From Amphiura filiformis (taxonomy: Eukaryota > Echinodermata > Ophiuroidea > Amphilepidida > Amphiuridae), in NCBI RefSeq assembly GCF_039555335.1, contig NC_092642.1, positions 21,297,812 to 21,361,811 on the forward strand: a DNA stretch of 64,000 nucleotides, given 5' to 3'. The position numbers were made by a program, and so were the translations under genes. Numbering within the stretch: position 1 is the stretch's first letter; each line of letters starts with the position of its first letter. The notes beneath the pieces were generated by a model, which was not told the origin of the DNA, ran no database searches, and was given only the letters and a program-made list of their open reading frames with translations. Below are positions 46,577 to 57,586 of this stretch, in pieces.

Positions 46577-48268
46577 ATCCCAGCAAACACAAACAGGGAT
46601 CGATACGAAGGGATAAGCATCCTAGGTTACGTAACCAAACCGGAAGATGTAGCCTAGGTCTAGACAATAGGCGGATTAGCGGTCATTTTGTCTTCTACAT
46701 GATTTTATTCACGTGTCCTTATACTTTAGTACACAAATATATAAGTTAACAGGTTTACAATTTTAAAATTATATTTTGTGTATACAATATATTCTATAGT
46801 AAATCGATCAAATGACGGTGATTGTTCAGGTATTATATGTGACCGTTCACGGCGAATGAGCCGTAAATTCCTCCCCGGTCAATTTTGTTTTATTTCGTGT
46901 TTAAAAATAAACATCATAACCTTAAAAATGGTATATCATTTGACTTCAAACGATATCCAGAAACGGGGTTATGGTTTGTTAAACTTTGCCTTCAACACAA
47001 TTATAGCTTTTTACGTTTTTACATGTGTCTTTTTCCACATTGCTGGCAATAAATATCAAACAGTCATAATTGGCGGTCATTTCAAATCATCCCCAAGTCA
47101 ACGAGGTTTAAGAAAGTTCTCTCATTGTTAATTGTTGGTTATGCATACCTGTACAAAATACAATGCCTGGTATAACCCACCACTTGAACAGGATTTAGCA
47201 AAAGTAAACAAAGACCAGAGCTATTAAAAGTTCTATAGCCATTAAAAGGTAGAAGCTTATTATCCACTTCAACAATAGGATTATTGATTAGTTTTTGACT
47301 ATCAAAATGAGACGGATGTCGGGCCAGCTTAAGTTACCGATGAATACGACCTTCGTACACATTTTACACCGTAACTCAGAATACAATTTAGGGAATTTAC
47401 GGCTCGTTTGTGCTGCCGGCTCACATATGCTTGTTAGAATTAAATTGTCTGACCAGCTAGTATTCTCCTCCGCCGTCAGTGTGATTCCAGTCACTCCACG
47501 CATCGTGTTGTGAAGGTGGAGGAGACTAAAGCTGTATTGACGAACACGCATGCGTTAAAAATGATGTAGCCTTAGTCGAACAATAGCGTGACGTAGTTCC
47601 CGGCATTGTTCCTATGCACTTTCACCCTCCTGACACAAAACGTTTTCGACATCATTCGTAAAAGGTTATAAAAGGTTATCAGAAAACGTTTAAATGTCGG
47701 GTTATATAAAGGGTATATTAAGGGTATAAAACGTTTTCGTAACATTAAAAATAATTTTTTGATAATCTACTGCTCAGCAAACAAAAAATGTTTTACAGAA
47801 AACGTTTAAATGTCGGGTTATATAAAGGGTATAAAAACGTTTTAATAACATTCCAAAAACATTTGTGAAAACTTGATACGAAACATTCTAAACAGAATGT
47901 TATTTTGGGGTTGAAAAAATATTTTGCGAAAAATGTTTGCCCAAATATTTGCAATAACGTTTTAAAAACGTTTTCATGACCTTTATATAACCCGATATTT
48001 AAATGTTATTAAAACATTTTGAAAGAAACATTTTAAGAACATTTCTGTGTTTGCTGGGTGCAAATATTTTAACATAATGTTATTTAAGTGTTGACAAAAT
48101 ATTTGGTAAAAAATGTTTGCAAAAATAATTTACAATAACATTTTTGAAAACATTCATGACCTTTGTATAACCCGACATTTTAATGTTATTAAAACGCTTT
48201 TATGTAAACCAAAAGCCATAATATAACTTATTAAAAACGTTTTTAAAACGTGTTTGTGTTTGCTGGGA
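46577..48268. repeat. Family I element
   Basis: Counterpart of 36764-38455. Confidence 0.65.
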
Positions 48269-48656
48269 TAGCCCAATCTGATCACACACCTTTAATGATG
48301 ATATCGCTTATATCTTTGGAACTGGTTGTTCAGTTTGAATGGTGTTTTCTGTCTTCCGTTTTCCGACTTCCGACTGATTTTACTTGATCGTATCACATAT
48401 ATAGAACGTTTCAAGAACTAGCCCGTTCATTTAGTTCATCACGGGTCTTAACTTCTTTGCCTTATTACACATTTTGCGACTCACCCTAGTAAACAGTGGT
48501 AAAGATCACATATATAGAACGTTTCAAGAACTGAACCGTTCATTTAGTTCATCACGGGTCTTAACTTCTTTGCCTTATTGCACATTTTGCGAATCACCCT
48601 AGTAAACAGTGGTAAAGATAGGGTTTGTTCCTAACATCACTTATATCTGACACCTG

Positions 48657-48850
48657 CACTGCAAAAAATATTTCTCAACATTGAGTGAAAAGGTCACAAC
48701 TCAACAGTTGAGTAACAAAATACTCAACATTGAGCTCATATAGGTCACAACTCAACAAATGAGTAAAAAATTACTCAACATTGAACTCATGTTCAGTAAT
48801 TTTACTCAACTGTTGAGTTGTGACCTTTTTACGCAATATTTTTTGCAGTG
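48657..48850. repeat. MITE family J
   Basis: Counterpart of 38846-39042. Confidence 0.8.
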
Positions 48851-49191
48851 TGTATACATTTGAAACAGTTCCTAAAGTTTAAGTTTTATATAATAGGGTA
48901 CAAACATACAAAAACTCTTAATACAAAGTGAACGTATTGTCTTTACTCTCAATTTTCACATTATATAATAGGATTCAGATATAACACATATTATGTAGAC
49001 CTACAGGTTTAATGCTTAATCCCAAAATTGCAATATACCAAATTATTTGCTCAGCGTAAGTAAGTCATTGCTCAAAGATAACAGATATTATACACAATTG
49101 TCACTTGACATTAATATCCTCAAAATATCCAAAATAATAATGTAAGCTAGTATATTTTATCTGCCCGAAAGGAAGAACATATTACCAAGTT

Positions 49192-52100
49192 CTATTCTAC
49201 TTCTTCACAATAACGTAGTGTATTGTAAGCGAGAACTGCCGAATGAAAAGAGTAAATACTACTTGCTGGCAAGAAAATAAGTAACAATACCTTGGATTGA
49301 AAGTACCCAAAGCTTGCCAGGAACTCGGGACATTCAAGTTCAATATGTGTGTCGTTTTCGAGCCATTTATGAAATGCTGCGACGCATAACCAGTTGCCTG
49401 TATTAAGTGCGACAAGATAAATTAAAGTTAAGTATGACGTAGTTGGGATTCTTTGCTTCGACCACTCCCAGCTTTGCATTGTCATGATAAATTGAGTTTG
49501 TGCCCATACCCACAGAGAACTAAACACCCAGAAGAATAACGTAAAAGCAAACATCACTGAGTCTTCTTTTTGAATTACAAAGGTCGAAATTAGCGCCACA
49601 ATTCGTAACAGATGATAAACAAATAAAGCAGCAGACATAATGAGTAAAAGAGTATCACTGCTAGACAGAGGCTTAGCAGGAATAGTACCCAATCTACTGG
49701 CGTGCAATTTGTAAAGCGAAGTAATAAGCAAAATAATCAAAGGTACAAACACAGCAACTGGTATAATTGTAGCTAATATGATCTGGCTATTTGCTGTTAA
49801 AACGTTGTTCGATATTGTTATTATTGATGCTGGAGGCAATATGGTCTGTGCAGTAACATAGAGAACCACTACAATAACCGATAAAGTTACCACAAAGTAT
49901 TTTTTACATTTATGCGTTCTTATAAATCCGCATGTGCTTATTTCGGAAATTGTGCCGCGTTCTGCGTTTCTTAATATGGATCCATAGTCTTGTGTATGAT
50001 CTTCAATGGTTTCTGTTGGTGTCTCGTTTGTATCGGTGTTATGTTCGTAGTCAGCACAAGAGAACGTATCTTCACTCATTGTATTCCATAATGCTATCAC
50101 GCAACCTATTGATATGGTCAAGAATTCGATATAAAACGGTTGAAGGAACGCTTCAGTTACCATGAGAGTCAGCACTAGTGGATCTTCTTTAGATGTGTTA
50201 CTTTGAAGTTTTCCAACTGTCCAAAATGGACTGATCGTGACGAAAACCCACACACATACCTGTAAACCAATGATATGCGCAATAGTATAGTGAAATAATT
50301 TACAGCTCCTCAAATTCGTTCCGTTGTATACCCGAAGAAATATGGTAAAAATAACGAAGAAAGCAAGGAAACTGCAACTGTTGAAGATCTGAATTGTGTG
50401 TACAGGATCATGATATTCTGTACTTACTTTCACTATTTGAGTTATCAGATAACAAATATTACCAACACCGAAAATGGTAATTTGAAAGGGTGATGTATGA
50501 CTTTGGGGGACCTGGACCTGAGAGTTAGATTGGCCTCCAGGTAGTATCACCAATCCTTTCAAAATCAGGCTTTTGTAGTTCCAGGATAATCCAAAACAAA
50601 TACATGCTAGAGTTAAAGCGTGAAGACTTCCCAAACATTCAAATACGCTAAAGAAATAGTATCTGAAAAGATAAGTGTTTGATGATGACGAAGTAAATAA
50701 CAAAATAGCGAAAGAAATTGCAACTCCCCAACTTCCAAGATAAAAAGTGAGTATCAATGGTGTATATGCCATGCCGCCATATTTGGTGCGTGAATTCCGT
50801 TGGACATGATGAAGTAACGGCTCTGATGCTAGCCGTGTATTTCGTGCCGTCTGAAATGACAATAAAACGATATACTTCATGTTGAATGAGGCTGATCAGT
50901 ATGAATTAAGGAACTAATTCGATTAAGGAATCGGATAGCAAGTTTTGCACAGTATTTTTAGTGTGGGACCCGAGAGCACATGACAAATATCGAATCGAAT
51001 TGCATTCTGAATACAAAGAATGCCCTTCTGATGTCGAATTATTTTGATTTTTTTTTAAATTCGAGATATAATACAAATTTTATGGCATATTATTAAAATT
51101 GGATATTATGTTTTTGATATCTAACAGTCCTCAAAGTAAACTTATAAATCTAATCTTAAAGTGTAGCTGGATGAAAAGCCGACCATTAATTGAAAATTTT
51201 GAACTACCTTTTTTTTTGGTGTTTTGAGGAAAAATCTATATCTTCAATACGAAAGGTCAAATTTTTTATATGATGGACGGCTTTTCATCTCAGCTACATA
51301 CACTACATATTATTAGATTTATACAATTTACTTCGAGGACTGTTAAATTTCAAAAATATCAATTTTTAATCAGTTGCCATAAAATGTGTATTATATCGCG
51401 ATTTTAAAAAATCAAAATTATTTGAAGGACATTCCTCGTATTCAACATGCAATTCGGTATGGCTGATATGCTCCCAGAAGTCCCACAAAAAATACATGAA
51501 AACGTCGCTATCCGAGCCCTTAAGGTTAGCAACTATTTTAAACTGTTGCAATTTGGTAGTTCACAGCATCTTGCGAATGGTAGTGAGCTTTGGCAAAAAT
51601 TGCATTGATCATTTCATAGCGAGTGTGTAGAAGAATGCAAATATCACAGATATACTTTTGTAGGTCCTGTGGTGCTTGAGTTATATTGTTGTAAAGAGGG
51701 CTGAAACAACAACACTATTGTAAAATGTACATAACTCATTAACAACAATAAATCAAGCAAGTTTTCAAAGTATATGATGTCTAGAATGAACTTTTGCAAG
51801 ACATCAAAGTGTTATATATTGATTTAGATAATGAAAATCGTCGGGTTATATAAAGATCGTGAAAACGTTTTAAACGTTTTGTATGAAAACACACTACAAA
51901 AATATTTTTTAAATGTTTTCAAAATGTTATTATAAATATTTTTGGGAAACATTTGTTTTTAAATATCTTGACCGATGTAAAGAACTAATCAACAAAAAAT
52001 AGTTCAGCTTAACTTTTTTTATGTGCCTGGATTAATGTCATGTCTGCCAAAATATGACATATTTAAATTTACATTTCAGCGTTGGTCCTCTTTATAAGAA

Positions 52101-53285
52101 AAAAACTTACTTTTTTCCAATCAACTTAACATTCAATGTGTTATTGGCTTAAGCTCTCTCTTACATTGTCCGTGTTAGTATTTTTAAAATGTGAGATGTG
52201 TCGAATTAAGAAACTTTGTAACACAAATAAGTATATAACTCTCCAGTTGTTAGTGGTTTTTCGCCTATCAAAAGACAAAATGTTACACCAGTACATAGTG
52301 TTACATATCTTACACTACTGGTAAAATTTGACAAATTTAAACTCACTTATCTCTGTTTAAGGGCTCTGTTATGAACGTTTGGACAGTACTTTTTGTGGGA
52401 CATGAGAGCACATCAGATATATCGAATTGCATTCTGAATACGAAGAATGTCCTTCTGATATCATTTTGTTTTTAATTTGTGATATAATACACATTTTATG
52501 GCAAATGATTAAAAATTGATATTTTTGATATTTATACAGTTTACTTCGAGAACTGTTAAAGCCATATTATAACATTTCTTTAAAAATAGATTAGTATTTA
52601 TTTTCCATAAAATGTTAGCTTTTACTGTCAGATATGTCCCCTTTGAATTTTGAGCCGAACAAGTGAGGTAAAGCAAAGAAAATTGGAATTTACTACTAGC
52701 GCCAATGCATGTTACTCCTGCGGTTGTAATACAGTACGATCGTCTGGCGTGTGTGTGTCCCGCACGCCGTGTACGTAGGGGTGTGTTATGAACAACACAT
52801 ACGCGTTCGACTAATATTTCTATCGTAATAATAAAACGACGGTTCCGGCGGTTTATTCAAAATCACGGATTTTGACAAAACTATAGCACCTAAAGTCTTG
52901 ATTTTTGCAGAGAATCTTTGTTTACTAAAGTACATTATAATCGTGTAAAAACCTGAATTTAAAATTTTTTGAGGGCGTTCTTCTCAGCAAATGTTATAAT
53001 ATGGCTTTAAATATCAAACAATTCTAAAATATCAAATTTTAATAATCTGTCATAAAATTAGCATTATATCACGAATTTAAAAAATAATCAAAATTATTTG
53101 ATATCAGAAGGACATTCAAAGTATTCAGAATGCAATTCGATATGTCTGATATGCTTTCATGTCCCCAAAAAATACTGTCCAAAGGTTCATACCAGAGCCC
53201 TCAACACAGCACATTGTTATTACTGGTCTCAACTTACCAAAATATCACTGAGCCTTCTGTTTGAAACTCGAAGCGTCGACGACAT
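49192..53285 (-). CDS. Otopetrin-like proton channel OTOP-b (intact)
   Basis: Exon 1 is 53238-53285 (MSSTLRVSNRRLSDIL, one residue different from OTOP-a; donor GTAAGT). Exon 2 is 49192-50850 (acceptor CATTTCAG), phase 0, giving about 568 residues with no break. Twelve membrane segments in two halves, as in OTOP-a, with the blocks SFGVAIS-like SWGVAISFAILLF (TM1), FHYTIAHIIGLQVCVWV (TM5), QPFYIEF (TM6), GNWLCVA (TM11) and LPASSIYSFHS (TM12). The N-terminus has an insert (SEPLLHHVQRNSRTKYGG) and the TM2-TM3 loop differs from OTOP-a, while TM5-TM12 are almost identical, so the pair arose by recent duplication or is being homogenised. The 2.4-kb intron is packed with nested MITEs. Role by family: proton conduction; tissue unknown. 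Confidence 0.9.
50923..51523. repeat. MITE family B in the OTOP-b intron
   Basis: TTAA at both ends; ends GGATAGCAAG and CGCTATCC are inverted. Partly deleted in the right arm compared with 32105-32771. Confidence 0.75.
51523..51840. repeat. Family E, then a family I scrap
   Basis: AACTGTTGCAATTTGGTAGT and GAGTGTGTAGAAGAAT match family E at 5060. 51841-51960 continues with TCGGGTTATATAAAGATCGT, a worn piece of family I. Confidence 0.65.
52357..53204. repeat. MITE family B carrying a nested family A element
   Basis: Left arm from TTAAGGGCTCTG, right arm ending AGAGCCCTCAA. Split by the family A element at 52560-53006. Confidence 0.8.
52560..53006. mobile_element. Family A element nested in family B
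   Basis: Ends AGCCATATTATAACATTT and AAATGTTATAATATGGCT, flanked by TTAA (52556-52559 and 53007-53010). Same ends as the 1.68-kb element at 19375-21057, but only 447 bp, with shared interior words around the CGTCGTTTTATT-like segment. Confidence 0.85.
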
Positions 53286-54005
53286 AACGGTCCGGAGTCT
53301 TTATCTAGTGCAAGTTTAAATTGCCTTTAGTCTAAGATTTTTAGTCTGATCAACATTGAAGTGTGTTTAGAGATGGGAAAGTGTAATCACTTGCAGCCAA
53401 TTAAGAATCGGATCCAAATGTAATATTATATAAATTATAATACTGAGTAATGAATAACCGCATATGTCCTATTTTAAACCTTTCTTTATATGACGTGGCT
53501 GTTATCGCTACGGAATTCCCCAGATATTAAACCATTCACTTCCCTGTCCTTTGCTTAATTATTCTGTGGTTTATTCCTATATTGTTCCGCTTTTGTTATT
53601 CCTGTAGTTGTATTATTGTAGTTAGTATTACCTCCATCAAATTTAAGTTTCCTAATACATTGTGTCCTGCGACCAGCGAAACTATTAAAATAATGCATAT
53701 ACGAGATTCTGGCGTTTATGTTTTTCATTATACATGTATCTTTTTATTTCTATTCATATTTGTGATAATTACTATACATAAAGTTTGGATTGAAATACAA
53801 TGTACATGTGCAGTGTAGAAAAAATAATTAACTAAACAAACGAATATTCTTTGAAAACTCGCATTATAGGTGGGTGGTCAGATTTTTTCATGTTATGTTT
53901 TTTTCATAATCTGTTTCCAAATGTGACCGTACTCCACGAAATAGCCGTAAAGTCGGCCCGGTCAATTTTGTTTTATTTTGTGTTTAGAAAATATGTATAT
54001 ATTAT

Positions 54006-54471
54006 ATCTACCAAAAAAACGTTGACAACGTAAAGAAATCAGCAAGTTAAAAAAAACCCACCTCGGCTCACTTTTTGAAACTTGGTCCCATTTGTAAAAG
54101 GTACTGATTTAAACTTTATCATATTTATATAAATTTAAAACATTTCCAGAAGTGTTATGTTTCTTTAATGTGCAAATGCGATATTAATTTGTAAGCTTTC
54201 TGAAACGACCTGAAAGGTTATTATCTTGTTCTTGCATGGTAAACCAATATCCTATTGTGTTTTGTTTTATAATAATCATGATTAATGATTGAATTAAACG
54301 AATAACAAGTAGGCTTGTAATCTTATTGGAAACGATGTATTCTGTTGAAATAAAATAAAAACACTGATTTGCTGTCAGTGGGCAAAATGGGACCAAGTTT
54401 CAAAAAGTGAGCCGAGGTGGGTTTTTTAAACTTGCTGATTTCTTTACGTTGTCAACGTTTTTTTGGTAGAT
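54006..54471. repeat. MITE with 88-bp inverted arms
   Basis: Left arm 54006-54094 and right arm 54383-54471 are nearly perfect complements (ATCTACCAAAAAAACGTTGA and AACGTTTTTTTGGTAGAT at the tips). The high identity suggests recent activity. Confidence 0.85.
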
Positions 54472-54845
54472 TTCTTTTCTTTTTATGAATGTAGCCAATC
54501 AGGTCTAAGCTTGGAAAGATTTTTGAGATTGCTATTCTTGATTCATGACAATAAAAAATAAATTAAACAAAACTTTATCAGTCGTTTATTTTTAAAACTT
54601 GCTCGTCACGCGTGACTGTAATGTTAATATACATTTTAATACACTTTAATTATTCAAGGCAACGTAAATATGTAAAGAAAATGTAAATATGAATAACACA
54701 CACCCAATGTTGACAATGCTAGAGAGACACAGAGAGTAAGTCCGATTTAGGCCTACTTCAAGTCGGAACTGGTTAATGCGCATATATTTAAGCCTATACG
54801 GAAGCATCTAAATGCCCCGACTAGGCAAGATAATCGTGTTTTAAT

Positions 54846-55985
54846 GTTTGTGCTTCTTTGTAGCCCTGCGGGGCAATATAATTGGCTATCCGAATTTCAC
54901 GGTTTGTGGTTCTTTGTATAGTTCTTCGGGGCAACCTAGTTGGATAATTATGCGGCGGTTGTCGGCGATCTTTCGTGGTTTGTTGTTTTCACCAAGCCCT
55001 GCCCTCTATCGGGAGCTAATTTATAGTTTAAGCTTGTTGGATATCCATATTTCGTGGTTTGTGGTTCTTTGTAGCCCTGTGGGGCAATCTAGTCGCATAT
55101 CCAAATTTCGCTGTTTGTGGTTCTTTATAGCCCTGCGGGCAATCTAGTTGCATATCAATATTGAGCGGCAGTTGTTGTTGATCGTTCGCGGTTTGTGGTC
55201 TTAATTTGTTGGATATCCATATTTCACGGCTTGTGGTTCTTTATAATCGATAGGCCTGCGGGCAATCTAGTTTGATATCCAAATGTCGCGGTTTGTGGTT
55301 CTTTGATTTTGCGGGCAATCTAGTTGGATATCCCTATTAAGCGGCGGTTATCGGCGATCTTTTGTGGTTTGTGGTTTTAATTTACCTCATCAAGCCCTGC
55401 CCTCTATCGGGAGCTAATTTATAGTTTAAGCTTGTTGGATATCCATATTTCGTGGTTTGTGGTTCTTTGAAGCCCTGTGGGGCAATAGTTGCATATCCAA
55501 ATTTCGCGGTTTGTGGTTCTTTAGTTGGATATCAATATTGAGCAGCAGTTGTTGGCGATCTTTCGCGGTTTGTGGTCTTAATTTGTTGGATATCCATATT
55601 TCGCGGTTTGTGGTTCTTTATAATCGATAGGCCTACGGGCAATCTGGTTGGATATCCAAATTTCGCGGTTTTTGGTTCTTTGTAGCCCTGCGGGGCAATC
55701 TAGTTGGATATCCCTATTAAAAGGCGGTTGTCGGCGATCTTTCGCGGTTTGTGATTTGAATTTCCCTTATCAAGCCCTGTCCTCTATCGGGAGCTAATTT
55801 ATAATTTAAGCTTGTTGGATATCCATATTTCGTGGTGTGTGATTCTTTGTAGCCCTGCGGGGCAATCTAGTTGGATATCCAAATTTCGCGATTTGTGGTT
55901 CTTTATAGCCCTGTGGGGAAATCTAGTTGGATATCAATATTTATCTGCAGTTGTTGGCGATCTTTAGCGGTTTGTGATTTTAATT
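54846..55985. repeat. Minisatellite array with higher-order structure
   Basis: Built of about 55-60 bp units with TTGTGGTTCTTTGTAGCCCT, GCGGGGCAATCTAG and TTGGATATCC. A longer super-unit recurs: the anchor CTCTATCGGGAGCTAATTTA occurs at 55004, 55402 and 55782, i.e. every 380-400 bp. Confidence 0.9.
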
Positions 55986-56162
55986 TGTAACAATTTATAA
56001 TATGTATTCCAAATATAATTTCAGTCTGAGCTGTGAACAGAGCCACTGATAAATTCTTTGTTTGATGAAAAAAAATAATATCACCATAGCAATGGGTGTT
56101 CAAAATGGTGTTATTCTTGATTTATGACAATAAATTGGTTAATAAAACATTGAAAAAAAAGT
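55986..56162. other. No gene recognised
   Basis: AT-rich sequence between the minisatellite and the tRNA-like relic. Confidence 0.4.
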
Positions 56163-56245
56163 GGTGGGAAGTTTCGAACTTGAGCAAATACTCATAAATG
56201 GATTAGAAGTCCATGGCCTTAACCGCTTCGCCACGGGGACGTCTC
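56163..56245 (-). repeat. tRNA-like relic, class II shape
   Basis: On the minus strand: A box TGGCGAAGCGGTTAAGGC, anticodon arm ATGGA-CTTCTAA-TCCAT (a perfect stem), long variable region, B box AGTTCGAAACT, then a run of T like a polymerase III stop. The acceptor and T stems do not pair, so a working tRNA is unlikely. Confidence 0.5.
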
Positions 56246-57269
56246 GATATAACGACGTGTAAAAGTGGAGTATTTATTAATATGAATGTATGCTGTGGTC
56301 CGGAAAGAATAAAAGAATTGTGAAAAACTTGATTTTTTGGCGAATGGGATCTAGAATTTGTATGGAGGGTATCCAGGAAAATGCTAGGGTATATTTGGAA
56401 GTGAATCTCAAAAAGTAGTGTGACAGTGACAGCCATGTATGGCTGTAGCAGTGACGAAAGATTGTGGATATCAGTATGATTAGCTATGATTTTCCACTAA
56501 TTTTGGCTATGAAATACCGCGTGAAATAAAGCAAGAATGTTTGTTTATTATCAAACAATGGGATTGACTGTAAGATTGGTGTAACTTTTTGAAATAATGA
56601 ATTATTAAAATATGACACTTTGGACAGTAAATAAGATTGAGCATGGTTTTAGATATATTTTGTACCCAGCGAAAAATATCATAGAACAATAGCGTTTTGT
56701 TCCGTGTAAATATAGTCTGGCGGCGCATCTGTTTATTCTTCTTTATCAGTCGTTTTTTTTAAAAACTTGCTGGTCAAGCTACCGCGTGACTCTAATATCA
56801 TAAGCTTTGAAATGGTATATCACTTGACTTCAAACGATATCCATAAGTGGGTTATGGTTTGTTGAACTTTGCTCCTTCAATAAAATGGTACCTTTTTCGG
56901 TTCTATGTGCCTCTTTTCCCACATTGCTGGTAATAAATATCAAACAGTCATAATTGGCGGTCATTTCAAATAATCCCCAAGTCAACGAGGTTCAGGAATG
57001 TCCTCTCAGTGTTAATTGTTGGTACATACCTAAAAAACACCACCGCTTGAACGGGATTTAGCCAAAGCAAACCAAGACTAGAGCCATTTAAGAATTCTAT
57101 AGATATAGAATTTTGATGATTAAGTAAGGTTTGTTTCAAATTATCTCTAATGGTGACCCGCAGGTCAAATTGCTAGAAGTTACATTAAACACACATAAAC
57201 AGACACAATGCAATTTGAAGGCAGCAGCTTAATCAGCGCCAATATTGCAACATCAAAACAAGCAACTAT
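56246..57269. other. No gene recognised
   Basis: 56800-57000 contains a diverged copy of sequence also seen at 37100-37280 (ATATCACTTGACTTCAAACG; TCATAATTGGCGGTCATTTC). Nothing coding. Confidence 0.5.
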
Positions 57270-57430
57270 ACAAATATCCAACTCACCCCACCCCACCCCT
57301 ATAGGCAAGGAGGATAATGTACCTTGCCCAAGGACAGGGCACGACACGTTGACACAAGTGGGGTTCGAATTCACAACCTATGGATTATGGATTATGAGTC
57401 GAGTGCCTTATCCATTCGGCCACACGTGCT
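57270..57430 (-). repeat. SINE with tRNA-like head
   Basis: Minus strand: A box GTGTGGCCGAATGGATAAGG, anticodon loop CTCATAA, B box TTCGAACCCC, then the body word CCTTGGGCAAGG. Same type as 8900-9215, shorter, without the AAAGCGCT tail. Confidence 0.65.
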
Positions 57431-57586
57431 CCATGATTTTACATGTTGACGCTAAAAAATGTCATTGAAGCCAATTCTTTCTGTCAACAAAAACCATATC
57501 CTTTATCGAAGAAAACATAATAAAATTTTACAGTTTTCTGTTTTTGTTAGTTTGTCTGTCTGTTTGTTTGTCTACATTAGAGTTCC

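Larger units (their letters stand above)
41749..51381. repeat. 9.6-kb duplicated block, right copy
   Basis: Starts immediately after the gap with the same bases as 31937 and continues past the point where the left copy ends. 51382 onward is single-copy. Confidence 0.9.

Noticed and set aside
54846-55985. CRISPR-like spaced repeats
   Set aside because: The 'spacers' are themselves repeated, units vary, and the genome is eukaryotic. It is a minisatellite.
56163-56245. Functional tRNA gene with a T-run terminator
   Set aside because: The anticodon stem is perfect, but the acceptor and T stems do not pair, so it is a relic.
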